Shown one piece after another: positions 46,502 through 58,575 of a DNA stretch of 64,000 nucleotides; position 1 is the stretch's first letter; each line of letters opens with the position of its first letter. The position numbers were made by a program, and so were the translations under genes. This DNA is from Quercus robur (Eukaryota; Streptophyta; Magnoliopsida; Fagales; Fagaceae). Below the pieces are notes generated by a model that was not told where the DNA came from, made no database searches, and was given only the letters and a program-made list of their open reading frames with translations. The stretch is taken from positions 47,217,854-47,281,853 of the forward strand of contig NC_065536.1 in the NCBI RefSeq assembly GCF_932294415.1. The letters run 5' to 3'.

Positions 46502-47087
46502 TGATGATACACAAAAATCAGTAGACTGGAATGCTTCGGGCTATGGTGATGGTTGTAAGTCCTAAAAAGAAAGAAAAAACTATTAAAGGTGACCAGTGTG
46601 ACCCGACCAAGGACCCTCCAACGGTTAAGTAAGTTTTCTCTCTAGGACACAAGGATGGAAAATAGTGAATGGTCAGAACTTACCTTGGGTGAATGGGATT
46701 TGTTCCTTTTATAGAGAGGTAGTAGTGGGTTTACTTGTTTGGATCCACTATCATCATGGATGATATGAGCGGTTAATGGAGAAAATGGGTATATCATATA
46801 TGAAGCGAAGTCTGAGGAGTCCATTCCACGTAGTAAGAGCAATGTGTCGTGGTATGATTATGTGGAACTTTTGGAGAATTCGTCGTGGGATTTATCAAGG
46901 GTAATTCAATCGTCTGTGCGTATACATATACTCGTCCATATATCTAATCATCCATGGAGGAATTCCAGACTGGATCATTTCATTGTTAAAGGACGAGTGT
47001 TGTTCACTATCATTCTTAGATCGCTTTCTTTGGATGTGGTCTGGTCATGGACGACATCCAAGGACGAATTAACCTCGAACCCCATCA
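46502..47087 (-). repeat. 3' LTR of gypsy element 2, 586 bp
   Basis: TG..CA bounded. The minus strand has a TATAAAAG box at 46713-46706. Immediately inside, the minus-strand purine-rich 'ggacgagggggcaac' (47102-47088) is the likely polypurine tract. Confidence 0.88.
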
Positions 47088-47295
47088 GTTGCCCCCTCGT
47101 CCTTGTGTTGTCCATCATTATTGCTTTGATTTGTGGCGATTTGATTTTGGTTTGATGATTTTTTTTTAGACCTTGTCCCAGATGTTGACACATGGCGCAA
47201 TCTCGAGGTTTCATAATGTCTTTTCGTTCTTCAAGAGAAGTGCCACATGGCTCCATTTGGTTGGTTGTGTCGTTTCAGTAACTGGGTCTGTCGTC

Positions 47296-47303
47296 TATAA
47301 ATA
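47296..47303 (+). promoter_or_regulatory. TATA box for the antisense gene of element 2
   Basis: TATAAATA on the plus strand lies 134-141 bases before the ATG at 47437 and downstream of the LTR. It is well placed to drive the antisense gene independently of the LTR promoter. No equivalent clear box was seen in element 1. Confidence 0.5.
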
Positions 47304-47436
47304 GTGGAATTCCTCTCCTACTTCTCTGACCTTTGTCATCCAGTGCCTCATCTAGGAGTTTCCATCTTTGGTCGTCCTTGTTTAGAGCCAGGTATCCTCT
47401 TTTTCTTGTCTTTAGGTTTTTCTTCAATTTTTCAAG

Positions 47437-49611
47437 ATGTCTGAAATCATATTGTCTTCGTCTAGAAATAGTAATGATAGGGAGATAGACGAGTACCATG
47501 ATAGTAGTCTTAGTGGTAGCAGCACTGATAGTAGTATTAGTAGTAGGGGAAACACCACAAATGAGCAATACACATCCAGGGTTCCTGGAGTTCCTTTGGA
47601 CATTTTCCAAGAGGAGATAAGGACGAGGATGGCTTTTGGGTCACTTGCTGGCACATCCACCAGTGTTCCCTTGTCTCATTCTTCAAGTGAAGAGGAGACT
47701 TTGTATAGCTGTGTAGTAGGAATTCCTTCTAAAACTAATGAGAAAAAACTTACTTCCCTAAGGAGTTGGTACCAAATCCCTGACAACCTTAATCCTCGAT
47801 TGGGCATCCGTGGTGAATGGTGTATTCACCCTCATTTTAGGGTAGGTATCTATAAGGCTTAACTTCTAGGAGGACTTAGGTTGCCTTTCAATCCTTTTGC
47901 CAGAGAAATAATCTCTAAGTTAGGTTTAGAAATTAACCAACTTAATCCTAATGCATGGAGGCTTATCGTCTCTAAGCAAGTTTTGTGGAGGGAAATATTT
48001 GATGGGAACTGTCCTCTCACTGTGGATGAGTTCCTATACTGTTACAAGTCCTCTAAAATTAGTCAATCCCTAGGTTTTTACCAATTCTCAGCTAAGGGTT
48101 CAAACTGTAGATTGGTGAAGTCCCTCTCCATGTCTGATAGGAAGTGGAAGACGGAGTTCTTCTTCGTCTCCAGGTTTTGGGTAGGAAACCCCGTTAAGGT
48201 TAGCAGGGATCCATTTCCTCCCTATACTGGTGAGATGGGGAATCTTCATCTAGAGGGTATGTCCTTTTTTCACTACTTATTTCATTTCTTTTGTTGTACT
48301 CGTCTAACCTTTTTTTTTTTAAACAGCTGTAAGACGACCTACTTTGTCCAAATTTCATCTAGACTGCATCCAGCGAGCTCGTTCTTTTGCGAATAGGACA
48401 TTTCACTGCTTAGTGACACTTCGCTGTCTTGTGAGTTGAGGACTTGGCCCTGAACCCATTGAAAAAGCGCTTACCCACGAGCTTACCAATTGAAGACATG
48501 AGTTTTCTTAGCATTTTTATTACTTGTTTCGTCCAAACTCTAACATTTTTCTTCTTCGCGAGAATGGTAACCATGAAAGAAAATAAGTGGAAGGGTTTGA
48601 CAGACGAGGAAACTATGCAAGAAGGGCCTCATTTCTAACCTCATCCAGCAGTGGGGGATAAAAGGAAGACTCTGCCTAAGATGATTGACATAAGGAGTCT
48701 TCCAAGCCGTCGAGGCCATAAAAAGGCAAAGCATAAGTTGTCCAAATCTGGGGTCATCAAACCTAGTTTGGTTGTCCCTCCTGCTCCTACTAAGCAGCCA
48801 TCTATACAGATCTTTGACTTAGACTTGTCTAATCCTCCTGAAACTACTTTGTCCAAACCTCCCAGATGTGCTCCTATGAATCTCCTAGAGAACGAAGATC
48901 TTACCTAGGAAAGGTTTCAACAAGTTGTGACTAAAGAGGACATTGTTGTGTGCTATGACATGTCCGTGAAGGACTTTGATCATTCCACAATTCATGATCT
49001 CTTCAAGGTATTTTCTTCATCTTGAATCACCCATAAATTGATGTATTCGTCCACTTATCTTACATCCACTTCTTTTTATACAAATTATGTCAAAGTTTAT
49101 AGCAGCATCCAAACAAGCTTACAAGTTGGACCATAGGGTTAGGCTTGAGGCAAAAATCCATGATATGGAGAAGGAGTCAAGTCGCAGGATGGGGGAAATG
49201 ATGAAGCTTAAGGCTGAGGTAAAGGAGTTGAAGAATTTGGCAGAGGAATTAAGGACGGACATAGTGGAAAAGGACACTCATCTAGATCATCTGCAAAAGC
49301 AAAACGAAGAGCTCAGATCGTCCTCGAGTCAAGCCAAAGACGAAGTAATCAAGGAATTCAAGTTGTCCAAAGTGTTCACTGATCTTTTGGATGCAAACTA
49401 TACAGCAGGCTTTGAAGATTTTTGTATGGATGCTTTTGAGCTGTTCCCTGAGATGAACTTTGATTCCATCAAGCTTCGTACTACAACTGAGAGTTCCTTA
49501 CTTCAGATAAGTTCAGAAGATTTGAATGTTGAAGACAATGCTTCCACTCCTTTTCTTGCTAAAGACGACTCTAAGTCTGGTGGTGATGCCCCTAATGGTT
49601 TATCCGCTTGA
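47437..49611 (+). pseudogene. Antisense gypsy-type transposon gene (PF04195-like, coiled-coil), element 2
   Basis: The first exon, 47437 to about 48256, starts MSEIILSSSRNSNDREIDEY with a Ser-rich N-terminus. It continues SLRSWYQIPDNLNPRLGIRG, one stop (47860-47862), then GLRLPFNPFAREIISKLGLE and NQLNPNAWRLIVSKQVLW. The same domain occurs in element 1. A GT..AG intron at about 48257-48326 ends in a strong pyrimidine tract. The next exon encodes RPTLSKFHLDCIQRARSFA and later RSLPSRRGHKKAKHK, with stops. The last part (49087-49611, MSKFIAASKQAYKLDHRVRL) is an open 174-residue segment with a long coiled coil rich in Glu/Lys/Leu. No catalytic motif was recognised and function is unknown. It is one stop plus a few breaks from intact, and better preserved than the copy in element 1. 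Confidence 0.75.
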
Positions 49612-50500
49612 AATGATTTTTATTTCATCTATTTCCTTGTTTATTTTTTTGCTTTTGTTTTTCTTATTCTTCTTCATTTTTTTTTAGAAAGGTCCTGCTA
49701 TTTTGGACCACTTTAAGTTTATCCAAGTACATTTGGCTCATCCATGTTTACAGAAGTCTTAATACAATTGTCTTGTTTAGGCTTAACTCTCTTAAGGGTT
49801 TTCGGACGATAATCGTCTACCCTTTTTATTTATGAATGCACTTTTATCCATATTGTTATTGCCAAGTTTAATTTCAAGTGTTTCTCGTCCATGTTTAGGA
49901 CTTCATTTTGGAATATATGTATATTTTCCTCGTCCTTAGACTTATTCTTGGAACTTTGTTTGGTTATTCTTTTTTATCCATAGCTTGGATTATCTAGCAG
50001 CCTGGACATGTTGCCCATAAAAAGTGTCGCATGCATGCTTTTCTTCATCCTTAATTTTTTGGACAATTGTACTGGGAGGATTGTTCCTTCCCTTTGCACT
50101 TATCATTGTTGTTTTAGGTTTTATGGCAATTTGCCTTTTCCTCGTCTAAGGATGGCTCATGAAGATATATCTCCGCATCCAGAGATTTTAAACATCTTTA
50201 ATTTAACATGGACGTTAATTTCATAACACTTAAATTAGAGAATTCAAGCTTCTTTATATACAATAGCTATGCATAACATCGTCCATAAACATCAGAGAAC
50301 TTAGTACGTAGCAGTCCAAAGACATCGTCCTTGCTATTACTTATTCCTTTCTTAGGGAATTCAAATTACTTTATATACAAGGACTTTGTTCATGACATCG
50401 TCTATAGCACACGCTAATAGCTAGTGCTTTTTAGGGAATTTAAATGCTAGAAAACATAAGATACTGTTGAAAAACATAATTGCTAAAAGATAATAGATAA
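49612..50500. repeat. Spacer of gypsy element 2 with degenerate repeats
   Basis: No coding sequence. 'agagaattcaagcttctttatatacaa' near 50237 recurs near 50355 as 'agggaattcaaattactttatatacaa' and again, partly, near 50433. The period is close to 118 bases, with 'catcgtc' motifs between. This matches the repeat-bearing spacer of element 1 in position. Confidence 0.55.
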
Positions 50501-53500
50501 ACTACTAGAAATCACTAGCAATCTTTAGACTTGTCCATGCTGACCTTCCCGACGAGTCTTCTTTACTGGTAGCACTTCCTTAAGTGTTCAAGCTTTCGTC
50601 CATACAAGGCTTCTAAGTAGTATGAACCATTTCTTTTAGAATTATGACTCTGTATGGTCCTCCCATATGCCAACTTAAAAGGAGTCTCTCCAGTTGGAGT
50701 CTTTACTATCGTCCTATACGCCCAAAGGACGTTGGGTAGTTCATCTGGCCATATCCCTTTTTCCCCCTCAAGCCGGGTCTTAATTATTTTCAGTAAGGAT
50801 TAGTTTTCAATTTCAAGTTGTCCATTGGCCTGTGAGTGGGAGGGTGAGGAATAATGATTTCTGATCCTCAATTGCTCACAAAAGTCTTTGAAGGGCATAT
50901 TGTCAAATTGGTGTCCATTGTCTGAGACGAGCACCCTAGGAATTCTAAAGCAACATATTATGTTCTTCTAGATGAAGTTTCTGACATTTTGCTCCGTTGC
51001 CCTCACCCTTAGCTTCCTTACTTCTTCTTTATCCTCTGGAAGGAGTCCATCTTTAAGATAAGAGACGATTGGAGTAGCCCAGTTGGATACTCCGTCTATC
51101 TTATGTACTTCTGAAATGTCAATACTTGGGATGTACTAGATTTTGATTTGATCACTCATTTCATCTATAGATGCCGTATTAGCTAGGACATCAGCTTCCA
51201 TATTATCCTCCCTTGGTATCTATTGAAATTGGTTTGTTGTGAAGCTTTTGAAGCACTACTTAACTTTACCCAAGTACTTCTTCATCTGTTCCTCCTTAGC
51301 TTCACATGTTCCATTTATTTGGCCTATTATTAACTACGAATCTCCCTAGACGAGGACAAAATTTGCTCCAAATGATCTAGCTAATTCCAAGCCCTAAAGT
51401 AGGGCTTCATATTCAACTTCATTATTGGTTGTCTAGAACTGTAGATGGACTACATACTCCAGATGATCCCCTTCTGATGAGCATAAAACTATTCCAATTC
51501 CTCCTGCATGCTATGTGGATGAGCCATCCACATGGACGACCCACTGCTTTGTCCCCTGGTCTTCATCTTGCTTACTACTAGCAGAAGTGAATTCAGTAAT
51601 AAAATCCGCTAGGAGCTGAGGTTTTATCTCTTCTCTTGGCTTGTATTGCACATCAAACTCACTAAATTCAACTGCCTACTAGATTAGTCATCCAGCGGCC
51701 TCCAGCTTGTTCATGGTCTTCTTCAACGGGTGATCTGTAAGGACATTGATTATGTAAGATTGAAAATAAGGTCTAAGCTTCCTTGCTGCTATCACTAATG
51801 AAAATGCAAGTTTTTCCATGGGTGGATATCATCCTTTTGCTCCCCTTAAAGCTTTGCTGGTGTAGTAGACGGGTTTCTGTACCTTTCCTACCTCTCTGAT
51901 CAAGGCTAAACTTATCGCATGAGGGGATACTGCTAGGTAGAGATACAACTACTCTCCTGGTTTAGACAGGCTTAACAGTGGAGTTGAAGTAAGATAAGCT
52001 TTCAAGTTTTCAAACGCTTATTGGCACTCGTTCATCCATTCAAATGTTTTTCTTAACACTCTAAAAAATGGTAAACATTTGTCAGTAGTTTTTAAAACAA
52101 ACCTGTTAAGGGCAGCTACTCGTTTAGTGAGGCTCTGGACGTCTTTGACATTCTTTGGGGACTCCATGTTCAGAATCGCTTGGATCTTATCAAGGTTTGC
52201 TTCAATTCCTCTCTGTGAAACCATAAAACCAAGGAATTTCCTTGATGCAACTCCGAAGGCACATTTGCTTGGATTCAACTTCATCTTGTATCGCCTAAGT
52301 GTATCCAAGGTTTCTTGAAGGTTGTTCACATGCTGCATCTCCCTAGTGCTCTTAACAATATGTCGACCACATATACTTCAACATTTTGTCCAATTTGTGG
52401 ACGAAACATATGGTTAACTAGCCTTGTCCATCTTAATCTGGTTGTACCTTGAGAACGTGTCCATGAAACTTAGCAACTAGTTTCCAGCTGTTGAATCCAC
52501 CGACTGATCAATGCGTGGAAGAGGGTAGCTATCTTTTGGGCATGCCTTGTTTAAATCTGTGAAATCCATGCACATCTTCCATTTGCCATTAGCCTTTTTT
52601 ACCATCACTACATTAGCTAGCCAATCAAGGTAATAAACTTCACATATGAACTCCGTAGTGACTAACTTATGGACTTCTTCCTTAATGGCATTATCTCGTT
52701 CTGGGGTGAACACTCTCTTCTTCTGACGAACAGGCTCGTAGGACGAGGACACATTTAGACGATAAGTAATCACACTTAGGTCAATCCCAGGCATGTCTTC
52801 ATGGCTCCAAGCAAAAACATTTGTACTCTGTTTAAGGAACCCAACGAGTTCCTACTTCGTCTTCTCCCTCATACTTGTTCCAATCTTGGTAAACTTCTCT
52901 GGGTTGGACTCATCCAACGGTACATCTTCCAATATCTCAATTGGCTCTGCCAATGTTCTTCTTTCTTTAATGCTCATTGTTTGCATCTGCTCATCCATGG
53001 CCATCATTGCTAAGTAACATTCTCTAGCTGCTAATTGATCTCCTTGTTCTTTTCTAATGCCATATTTTGTTGGAACTTAACAGACAAATGGTAAATGGAT
53101 GTAGCAACCCTCTAGCTATTCAAAGTTGGTCGTCCAATAATGGCATTATATGAAGATGATCAACCTACAACAAGGAAATTCACTTCCTTATTGATTTGTC
53201 ACGGGTAAAAGCCAACCACAGCTGGTAGAGAGATGGTGCCTATTGGTAAAATCTTCATTCCTCTAAACCCAATCAATGGCACATTTACTAGACGGAGTAA
53301 ATCTTTGTTAATCCTCATTTTCTGGAAAGCTAGATAGTAGAGGATGTCTGTGGAACTCTCATTATCTATTAACACCCTTCTAGTTGTATAATTTGCAATC
53401 GTCAAAGTAATGACAATCGCATCATCATGAGAATGGTGCAGTCATCTTGCATCTTCATCTGTAAAAGTAATGGCTAGATCGTCTTCTCTAATCATCCTTG

Positions 53501-54900
53501 GTGGTCGCCCAAATATTTGAACATTCTGGCCTTCCCGTAGGTAGGTCTTCTTGGCTTTGGACAAACTTCTTGTTGATGTACCTTTTACAATGATCCTTAT
53601 TTCTCCAAGCAATGGACATGCTGGTTCTGCTGCTTTGCCTTTCATTGGCTGTCTCTCGTCCTTATGGTCTTGCCCAAGAAAATACTTTAACTTTTCTTGC
53701 TTAATAAGAGCTTCAATCTACTACTTCAAGTCATAGCATTCGTCCATATCATGTCCATGGTCATGATGAAAACGATAGTATTTGCTTTTGTTCCACTTAC
53801 TAGGATCTCCTTTCATCCTCTCGAGCCACCTCAAGGATGGATCGTCTTTGATTTGCATTAATACTTGATCAAGCGGAGCATTCAAGGGAGTGTAGTAAGA
53901 GTATCATCTTGAAGACGACCCTGCTTTCTTTCCGTCATAATCCCCTTTCTCCCCTATTTTGGCTTTCTTTGGACAAGGACCTTGCTCTGGATGGTGTATA
54001 TAGCCATTTTCCAATCATTCACCTTTCTTCTTCTTCTTGGCAATAATTGCATCTTCTGCATTCATGAAACTTTGGGCTGAATGTATCAACTCAGCCATCG
54101 TCTGAGGCTTCTAGTCATATAGCTTGTGAATGAACAGGTCTGAACTAACTCCATTGTAGAAAGCTGCCAAGAGGATCTTATCATCCATCTCGTCCACCAA
54201 CAGAGCATCTTTATTAAAATGGCTAATAAAAGTATGTAGACTTTCATTTTCTCCTTGTTCTATGTTTCATAGGCTAGAAGAGGAACACTTTTGCCTTTGC
54301 CTCCCAACAAAGTTGTTGACAAACAACTTACTTAACTCCTAAAACGAAGTTATGGTATTTGGCGGTAGTTTACTAAACCATACTTTGGCTGGGCCTTTTA
54401 AGGTTGTAGGAAAAGCTCTACACATGATTTCAACTTGAACACCTTAGAGATGCATGGTTGTTTTGAACATGGCAATATGATCGCAAGGATCATGCGTCCC
54501 ATCATATGAGTCCAGGGTAGGCATCTTGAACTTGGAAGGCAAAGGATGACTTGTGATGGACGCAATAAAGGAGGAATCAGTCCTGTGAACGAGATCATCC
54601 ACATGGTTTGCTCTCTTTATGGAATCCTTCATCTCTTCCATGGCTTTTTTTATCTGGTCCATCTCCCTCTCCAAATGTGGTACTCTACGAGTGATAGTGC
54701 CTCTAGACTGGTCTCCTTCAGCATTATTATCAACCCTTTCATTCTCTAAAATTTGGCCTCGCTCTCCACCATGCTGCTGATGACATTGTCTATTAACTTC
54801 TCTAGTTAACTCCTGGTTCTATTGTGCCAGTTCTGCTATCGCCACTACCATGGACTGTAACTGCTATTGGATGGTCATAGGGGGTGGTGGCGCATGATTT
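50500..54900 (-). pseudogene. Gag-pol of gypsy element 2, multiply broken
   Basis: Minus-strand order is as follows. Gag is at 54674-54444 (PLPSKFKMPTLDSYDG). A zinc-knuckle remnant near 53800-53730 reads YRFHHDHGHDMDEC, with its first Cys replaced by Tyr. Protease at 53405-53199 has VLIDNESSTDILYY. Reverse transcriptase is at 52794-52477 (KMCMDFTDLNKACPKDSYPL) and 52338-52018 (NPSKCAFGVASRKFLGFMVS). The RT active site at 52373-52362 reads YVVD instead of YVDD. RNase H is heavily degraded (52000-51200). The integrase end is near 50760-50560 (ELPNVLWAYRT, TPTGETPFKLAYG). Many stops separate these pieces. Confidence 0.85.
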
Positions 54901-55033
54901 GGGTGACTGGAGGCGTTTCCACTCTCCTAGTGTTCTAGACTAGTGGCCATTGACCTAGTCTGAACCATGCAGCCTTTTTGTCTTGCAAAAAGCAAAGAAG
55001 TTAACACTTAGAAACTTAATTCTTTAGCACTTC

Positions 55034-55051
55034 TTCCCATAGATGGCGCCA
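55034..55051 (-). other. Primer-binding site of gypsy element 2
   Basis: Two bases inside the 5' LTR the minus strand reads TGGCGCCATCTATGGGAA, a TGGCGCC-type site complementary to a tRNA 3' end, as in many gypsy elements. The corresponding site of element 1 is TTGGCACAGTCTGTGGGA. Confidence 0.7.
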
Positions 55052-55053
55052 AC

Positions 55054-55634
55054 TGATGATACACGAAAATCAGTAGACCGAAATGCTTCGAGCTATGGTG
55101 ATGGCTGTGAGTCCTGAAAAGAAAGAAAAAACTTTCAAAGGTGACCGATGTGACCCGGCCAAAGACCCTCCGATGGTTAAGTCAGTTTTCTCTCTAGGAC
55201 ACAAAGATGGAAAATACTGAATGGTCATAACTTATCTTGGGTGAATGGGATTTGTTCCTATTATAGAGAGTCAATAGTGGGTCTACTTGTTTAGATCCAC
55301 TATCATCATGGATGATATGAGCGGTTAACGGAGAAAATGGGGTATATTGAGCAAAGTCTAAGGAGTCCCCTCCACGTAGTAAGAGCAATGTGTCATGGTA
55401 TGATTATATATAGAATTTTTGGAGAATTGTTCATAGGATTTATCAAGTGTAATTCAATCATCTATGCATATACATATACTCGTCCATATATATAATCGTC
55501 CATGGAGAAATTCCAGACTAGATCATTTCGTTGTAAAGGACAAGTGCTATTCACTGTCATTCTTAGATTGCTTTCTTTGGACGTGGTCTGGTCATGGACA
55601 ACATCCAAGGATGGGTTAACCTCGATCCCCATCA
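55054..55634 (-). repeat. 5' LTR of gypsy element 2, 581 bp
   Basis: Matches 46502-47087 along its length. The promoter box has decayed to TATAATAG (55265-55258), compared with TATAAAAG in the 3' copy. Confidence 0.88.
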
Positions 55635-55639
55635 ATACT

Positions 55640-56354
55640 ATTCATTGAGGATATAGTTTATGGTAAGGTTGCATGCACCCACAATATTTATTGATTCCAA
55701 GCAAAATTAGTAAAAGTTTATTAATTAAATAATTAATTGGTTAATTTGATATATTTGGTTAATTTAATTAGTTAAATTAAATGATGTGTCATATTACTAT
55801 TGATTCAATTTATAGTTTAGATAATTAATTGGTTAATTTGATATATTTTGATTTTATTTGTTGAGCTTAAGGACGGAGGAAGTTAAAAAATATATATATT
55901 CAAAATTCGGAAGAAATCAGATCACAACTGAAAAGAAAACAAAATTCAGAGGAAAGCATATATTAAGTCTCAATTAATCGCCATGTGTCGAGCTTTCAGT
56001 CAAGAAAACCAAAAAAAAATCATTTTCTTCAGCTAATCTTAAGCCTTCATCTTAGGCTTGATAAAACTTACCGTAAAATCAACAAGACTCAATATTTTTT
56101 TCATGCCTTGCCAATGGTCAAATTTTTTACCCTAACAATATCTATTTATCTCAAAACAAAATCTATTTAACTCAAATAGTAATTAGTAAAAAAAAAATTC
56201 CACGAATAGTATAATTTCAACTAAGAGCCTAGTAAGTGGTAACTTAGTAGTGTATCATACTCTCCTTTATTAGAAGAACCAAAGTTCAAATCACTCATTC
56301 CTGTTGTTATAATTATTGAATTATATATTTATGTATATAAATATAAATAAATAA

Positions 56355-56385
<31 letters not shown>

Positions 56386-56702
56386 ATTTCAACTATAATT
56401 TAGTTATTAATTATTAGTTTGATTTTTTTGGAAGGGATAGAAAAAAAAATTAGTTGTGGTGTTATTATTTATGGGAATAAAAAAGTTAATCAAGTCGTTT
56501 ATGAACAAGCTCGAGTTTGTTTAACAAGAAAATAAACTGAGCTTTAATATGGAATACTGTTTGTTGAAGAGATTAAGATTGGCTCATTTTTCAAATAAAA
56601 TTAAATGAACAATTTTAGACTCTTAATACTCGACACTTGATTCAACGCTGCTTGACTCATTTCCACCTTACTTGAAGTCTCCAAAATAATTAGAAGACCT
56701 CT
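55640..56702. other. Intergenic, no gene seen
   Basis: AT-rich DNA with a TA-rich microsatellite near 56335-56385. 'aaattaaatgatgtgt.at.attact' near 55768 resembles the left flank of gypsy element 2 near 46478, so the insertion site may lie in an older local repeat. Confidence 0.45.
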
Positions 56703-57594
56703 TGTTGGGGAGATAATGCCTTGGGGAGACTCCAATTGAGTGGTTTACATTAGCATATAGGGACACCATTTGACCCAAAAGGTTTAAACCTATGAGTTTG
56801 AGTCCAACTAAGTATATATATAAAAATTTTACTCTCTCTTCTCATTTGTATTCAATGTGAGACTTTCACTCATTAACCAACCACACTATTCACATGTTAA
56901 TATTGCAATAAATCTCTCCCATTTCAAGTGTGATGAATCTTCTAGCTATCAAGTCACTTGTAATACTTTAGTTAATCTCCCCCTTGAACATAAATCCTTT
57001 TCATAACAATCCAAGTGTCATAGACCTTTACTTGACCATGGGAGAAGTCATGAGAGTCTTCTTCATTCTATTTGGTGGAATCTAGCACTAACAAACATTT
57101 GCTCTTAAACTAAGCTCTGATACTAATTGTTGGCAAAATATGTTATATTAATTACTTACTCTTCTCATTAGTATTCAATGTGGGACTTCACTTCTTAACC
57201 AACCATACTACTCACACATGAATATCACAATAAATCTTTGCCCCTTCACGTGTGAGTCTTCTAGCTACCAAATCACTTGTGGCCCTTCAATTTGTTTTCT
57301 ACTTGAATGAAAGTTTTTTTTCTTAACAATTCAAGTGTCATAGCCTTTTACTCGACCATAGGTGGAGTCATGTGAGTCTTCCTCTTTTACTTGGTAGAAT
57401 CCATTAACAAACACTTGCCTTCAAATCAGCCTCTGATACCAACTGTTGGGGAGAGAATGTTTAGGGGAGACTCCAATTGAGTAGTTAATATAATATATAG
57501 TCACACCACTTGATTCAAAAACTTATGAGTTTAAGCTCAATTATGTTATATTAACCACTCATATAAACCATACTACTCACACATAAATATCACA
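56703..57594 (-). mobile_element. TRIM-like concatemer: LTR-internal-LTR-internal-LTR
   Basis: Three related short terminal repeats, 56703-56907, 57128-57229 (internally deleted) and 57444-57594, each start TGTTGG and end near CACA/TGCA. They alternate with two related internal segments of about 215 bases. Each internal segment ends at the next LTR with 'ctctgatac.aa', the complement of the initiator-tRNA primer site TTGGTATCAGAG, giving minus-strand polarity. No coding capacity. Tiny LTRs with a primer site and no genes define TRIM elements, and tandem TRIMs sharing LTRs are known. The outer target duplication is not clear. Confidence 0.72.
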
Positions 57595-57651
57595 ATATCT
57601 CTCAATCTCTAAAGGGATCAAAATGCCCTCAAACCCTTTTATTATTATTAC

Positions 57652-57687
57652 TGTTATTGTTATTGTTGTTGTTGTTGTTGTTGTTGT
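57652..57687. repeat. (TTG)n microsatellite
   Basis: About ten TTG repeats preceded by degenerate 'attatt' units. Confidence 0.9.
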
Positions 57688-57704
57688 ACTATTTTTATTA
57701 TTAT

Positions 57705-58570
57705 TGTACGTTTTTAGACCCCTTAAAACCCAAGTTGTTTAACCTAGTTATTTAGTCAAGTGATTACTTAGATAAATTATTCAAATCTAGGTTAACACAA
57801 GAAAATCATATCATGTAAAATAATGCCGAAATATAAAGAATACACGATATGATAACCCAGAAAAACCAAACCAGTAAAAAACCTGGGAAGGATTTAACCT
57901 AGCTATTTTCAAGATAAAACCGATCCACTATGAAAGAATTGAAGTTTGTACAATAGAACTTAGACCACTAATATCCTATTGCTACCTCAAGTAGAAAACT
58001 TACTACCACGACCACATAGCTCCGAATCCATGGACTACTTCTTTCCTTGATCCACTGCAACCACAATTACTCTCACTTGTGACTTTAAGACTCCACTCAA
58101 AGGTTTCAGATCTTCTTTAAGTTCTTTATGCAGCAACTGAAGCGATCACCATATTCTTGACATGAATCTTAATCTTGATAACCCTAAGTGTGTATGAAGG
58201 TAAACACCTCTAAATCTCACAAGAGATTCAACACACAACACATCAAAAGGACTTCTAAAACATAGATAGGGTTTTTCCTTTTATACTTGGAATAAAATAT
58301 AAAACCCTACACGTCATATAGGCTTGGGCTGAATTAGAAATTATGCAGAAAAATAAATCTGCATGAGGTTCGATTGATTGAGTCTAATTTTCAATTAATC
58401 GAGCCTTGCAGATTTAGTCCAATAAATTCTACAATCACTCGAATCCAATTTTATAAAAAACACACTTTGAGCTACCTAAACTTAGACTATAATGTTTTGA
58501 TCATAATTTGCCAATATATTACAAATTGTAGTTCTAATACATTTAGTTCCTAAAATCTTAAAACCTAGCA
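57705..58570 (-). mobile_element. Solo LTR related to the gag-only element, perfect 5-bp TSD
   Basis: The reverse complement starts TGCTAGGTTTTAAGATTTTAGG and ends AAAAACGTACA. It aligns over its length with the 929-bp LTR of the element at 35835, for example 'cctaggttaa', 'aggatttaacctagc' and 'gataaccca.aaaaaccaaacc'. ATTAT is duplicated exactly at 57700-57704 and 58571-58575. At 866 bp it is shorter and clearly diverged from the full element's LTRs. Solo LTRs arise by recombination between the two LTRs of one element. Confidence 0.82.
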
Positions 58571-58575
58571 ATTAT

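Larger units (their letters stand above)
46502..55634 (-). mobile_element. Ty3/gypsy LTR retrotransposon with antisense gene, element 2, 9.1 kb
   Basis: Both LTRs are present (46502-47087 and 55054-55634) with TGATGATACAC at one end and CCCCATCA at the other. Flanking pentamers are ATATT (46497-46501) and ATACT (55635-55639), a target duplication with one change. On the minus strand the order is primer site, gag, protease, RT, integrase (about 54900-50500), spacer, antisense gene (47437-49611), polypurine tract and 3' LTR. By eye the LTRs differ at about one base in ten, mostly transitions, so the insertion is old. The layout matches element 1 at 20169-29270. Confidence 0.9.

Noticed and set aside
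46642-46842. Minus-strand open frame repeated at 55194
   Set aside because: Both copies are inside the LTRs of gypsy element 2; repetition reflects the LTR pair, not a gene.
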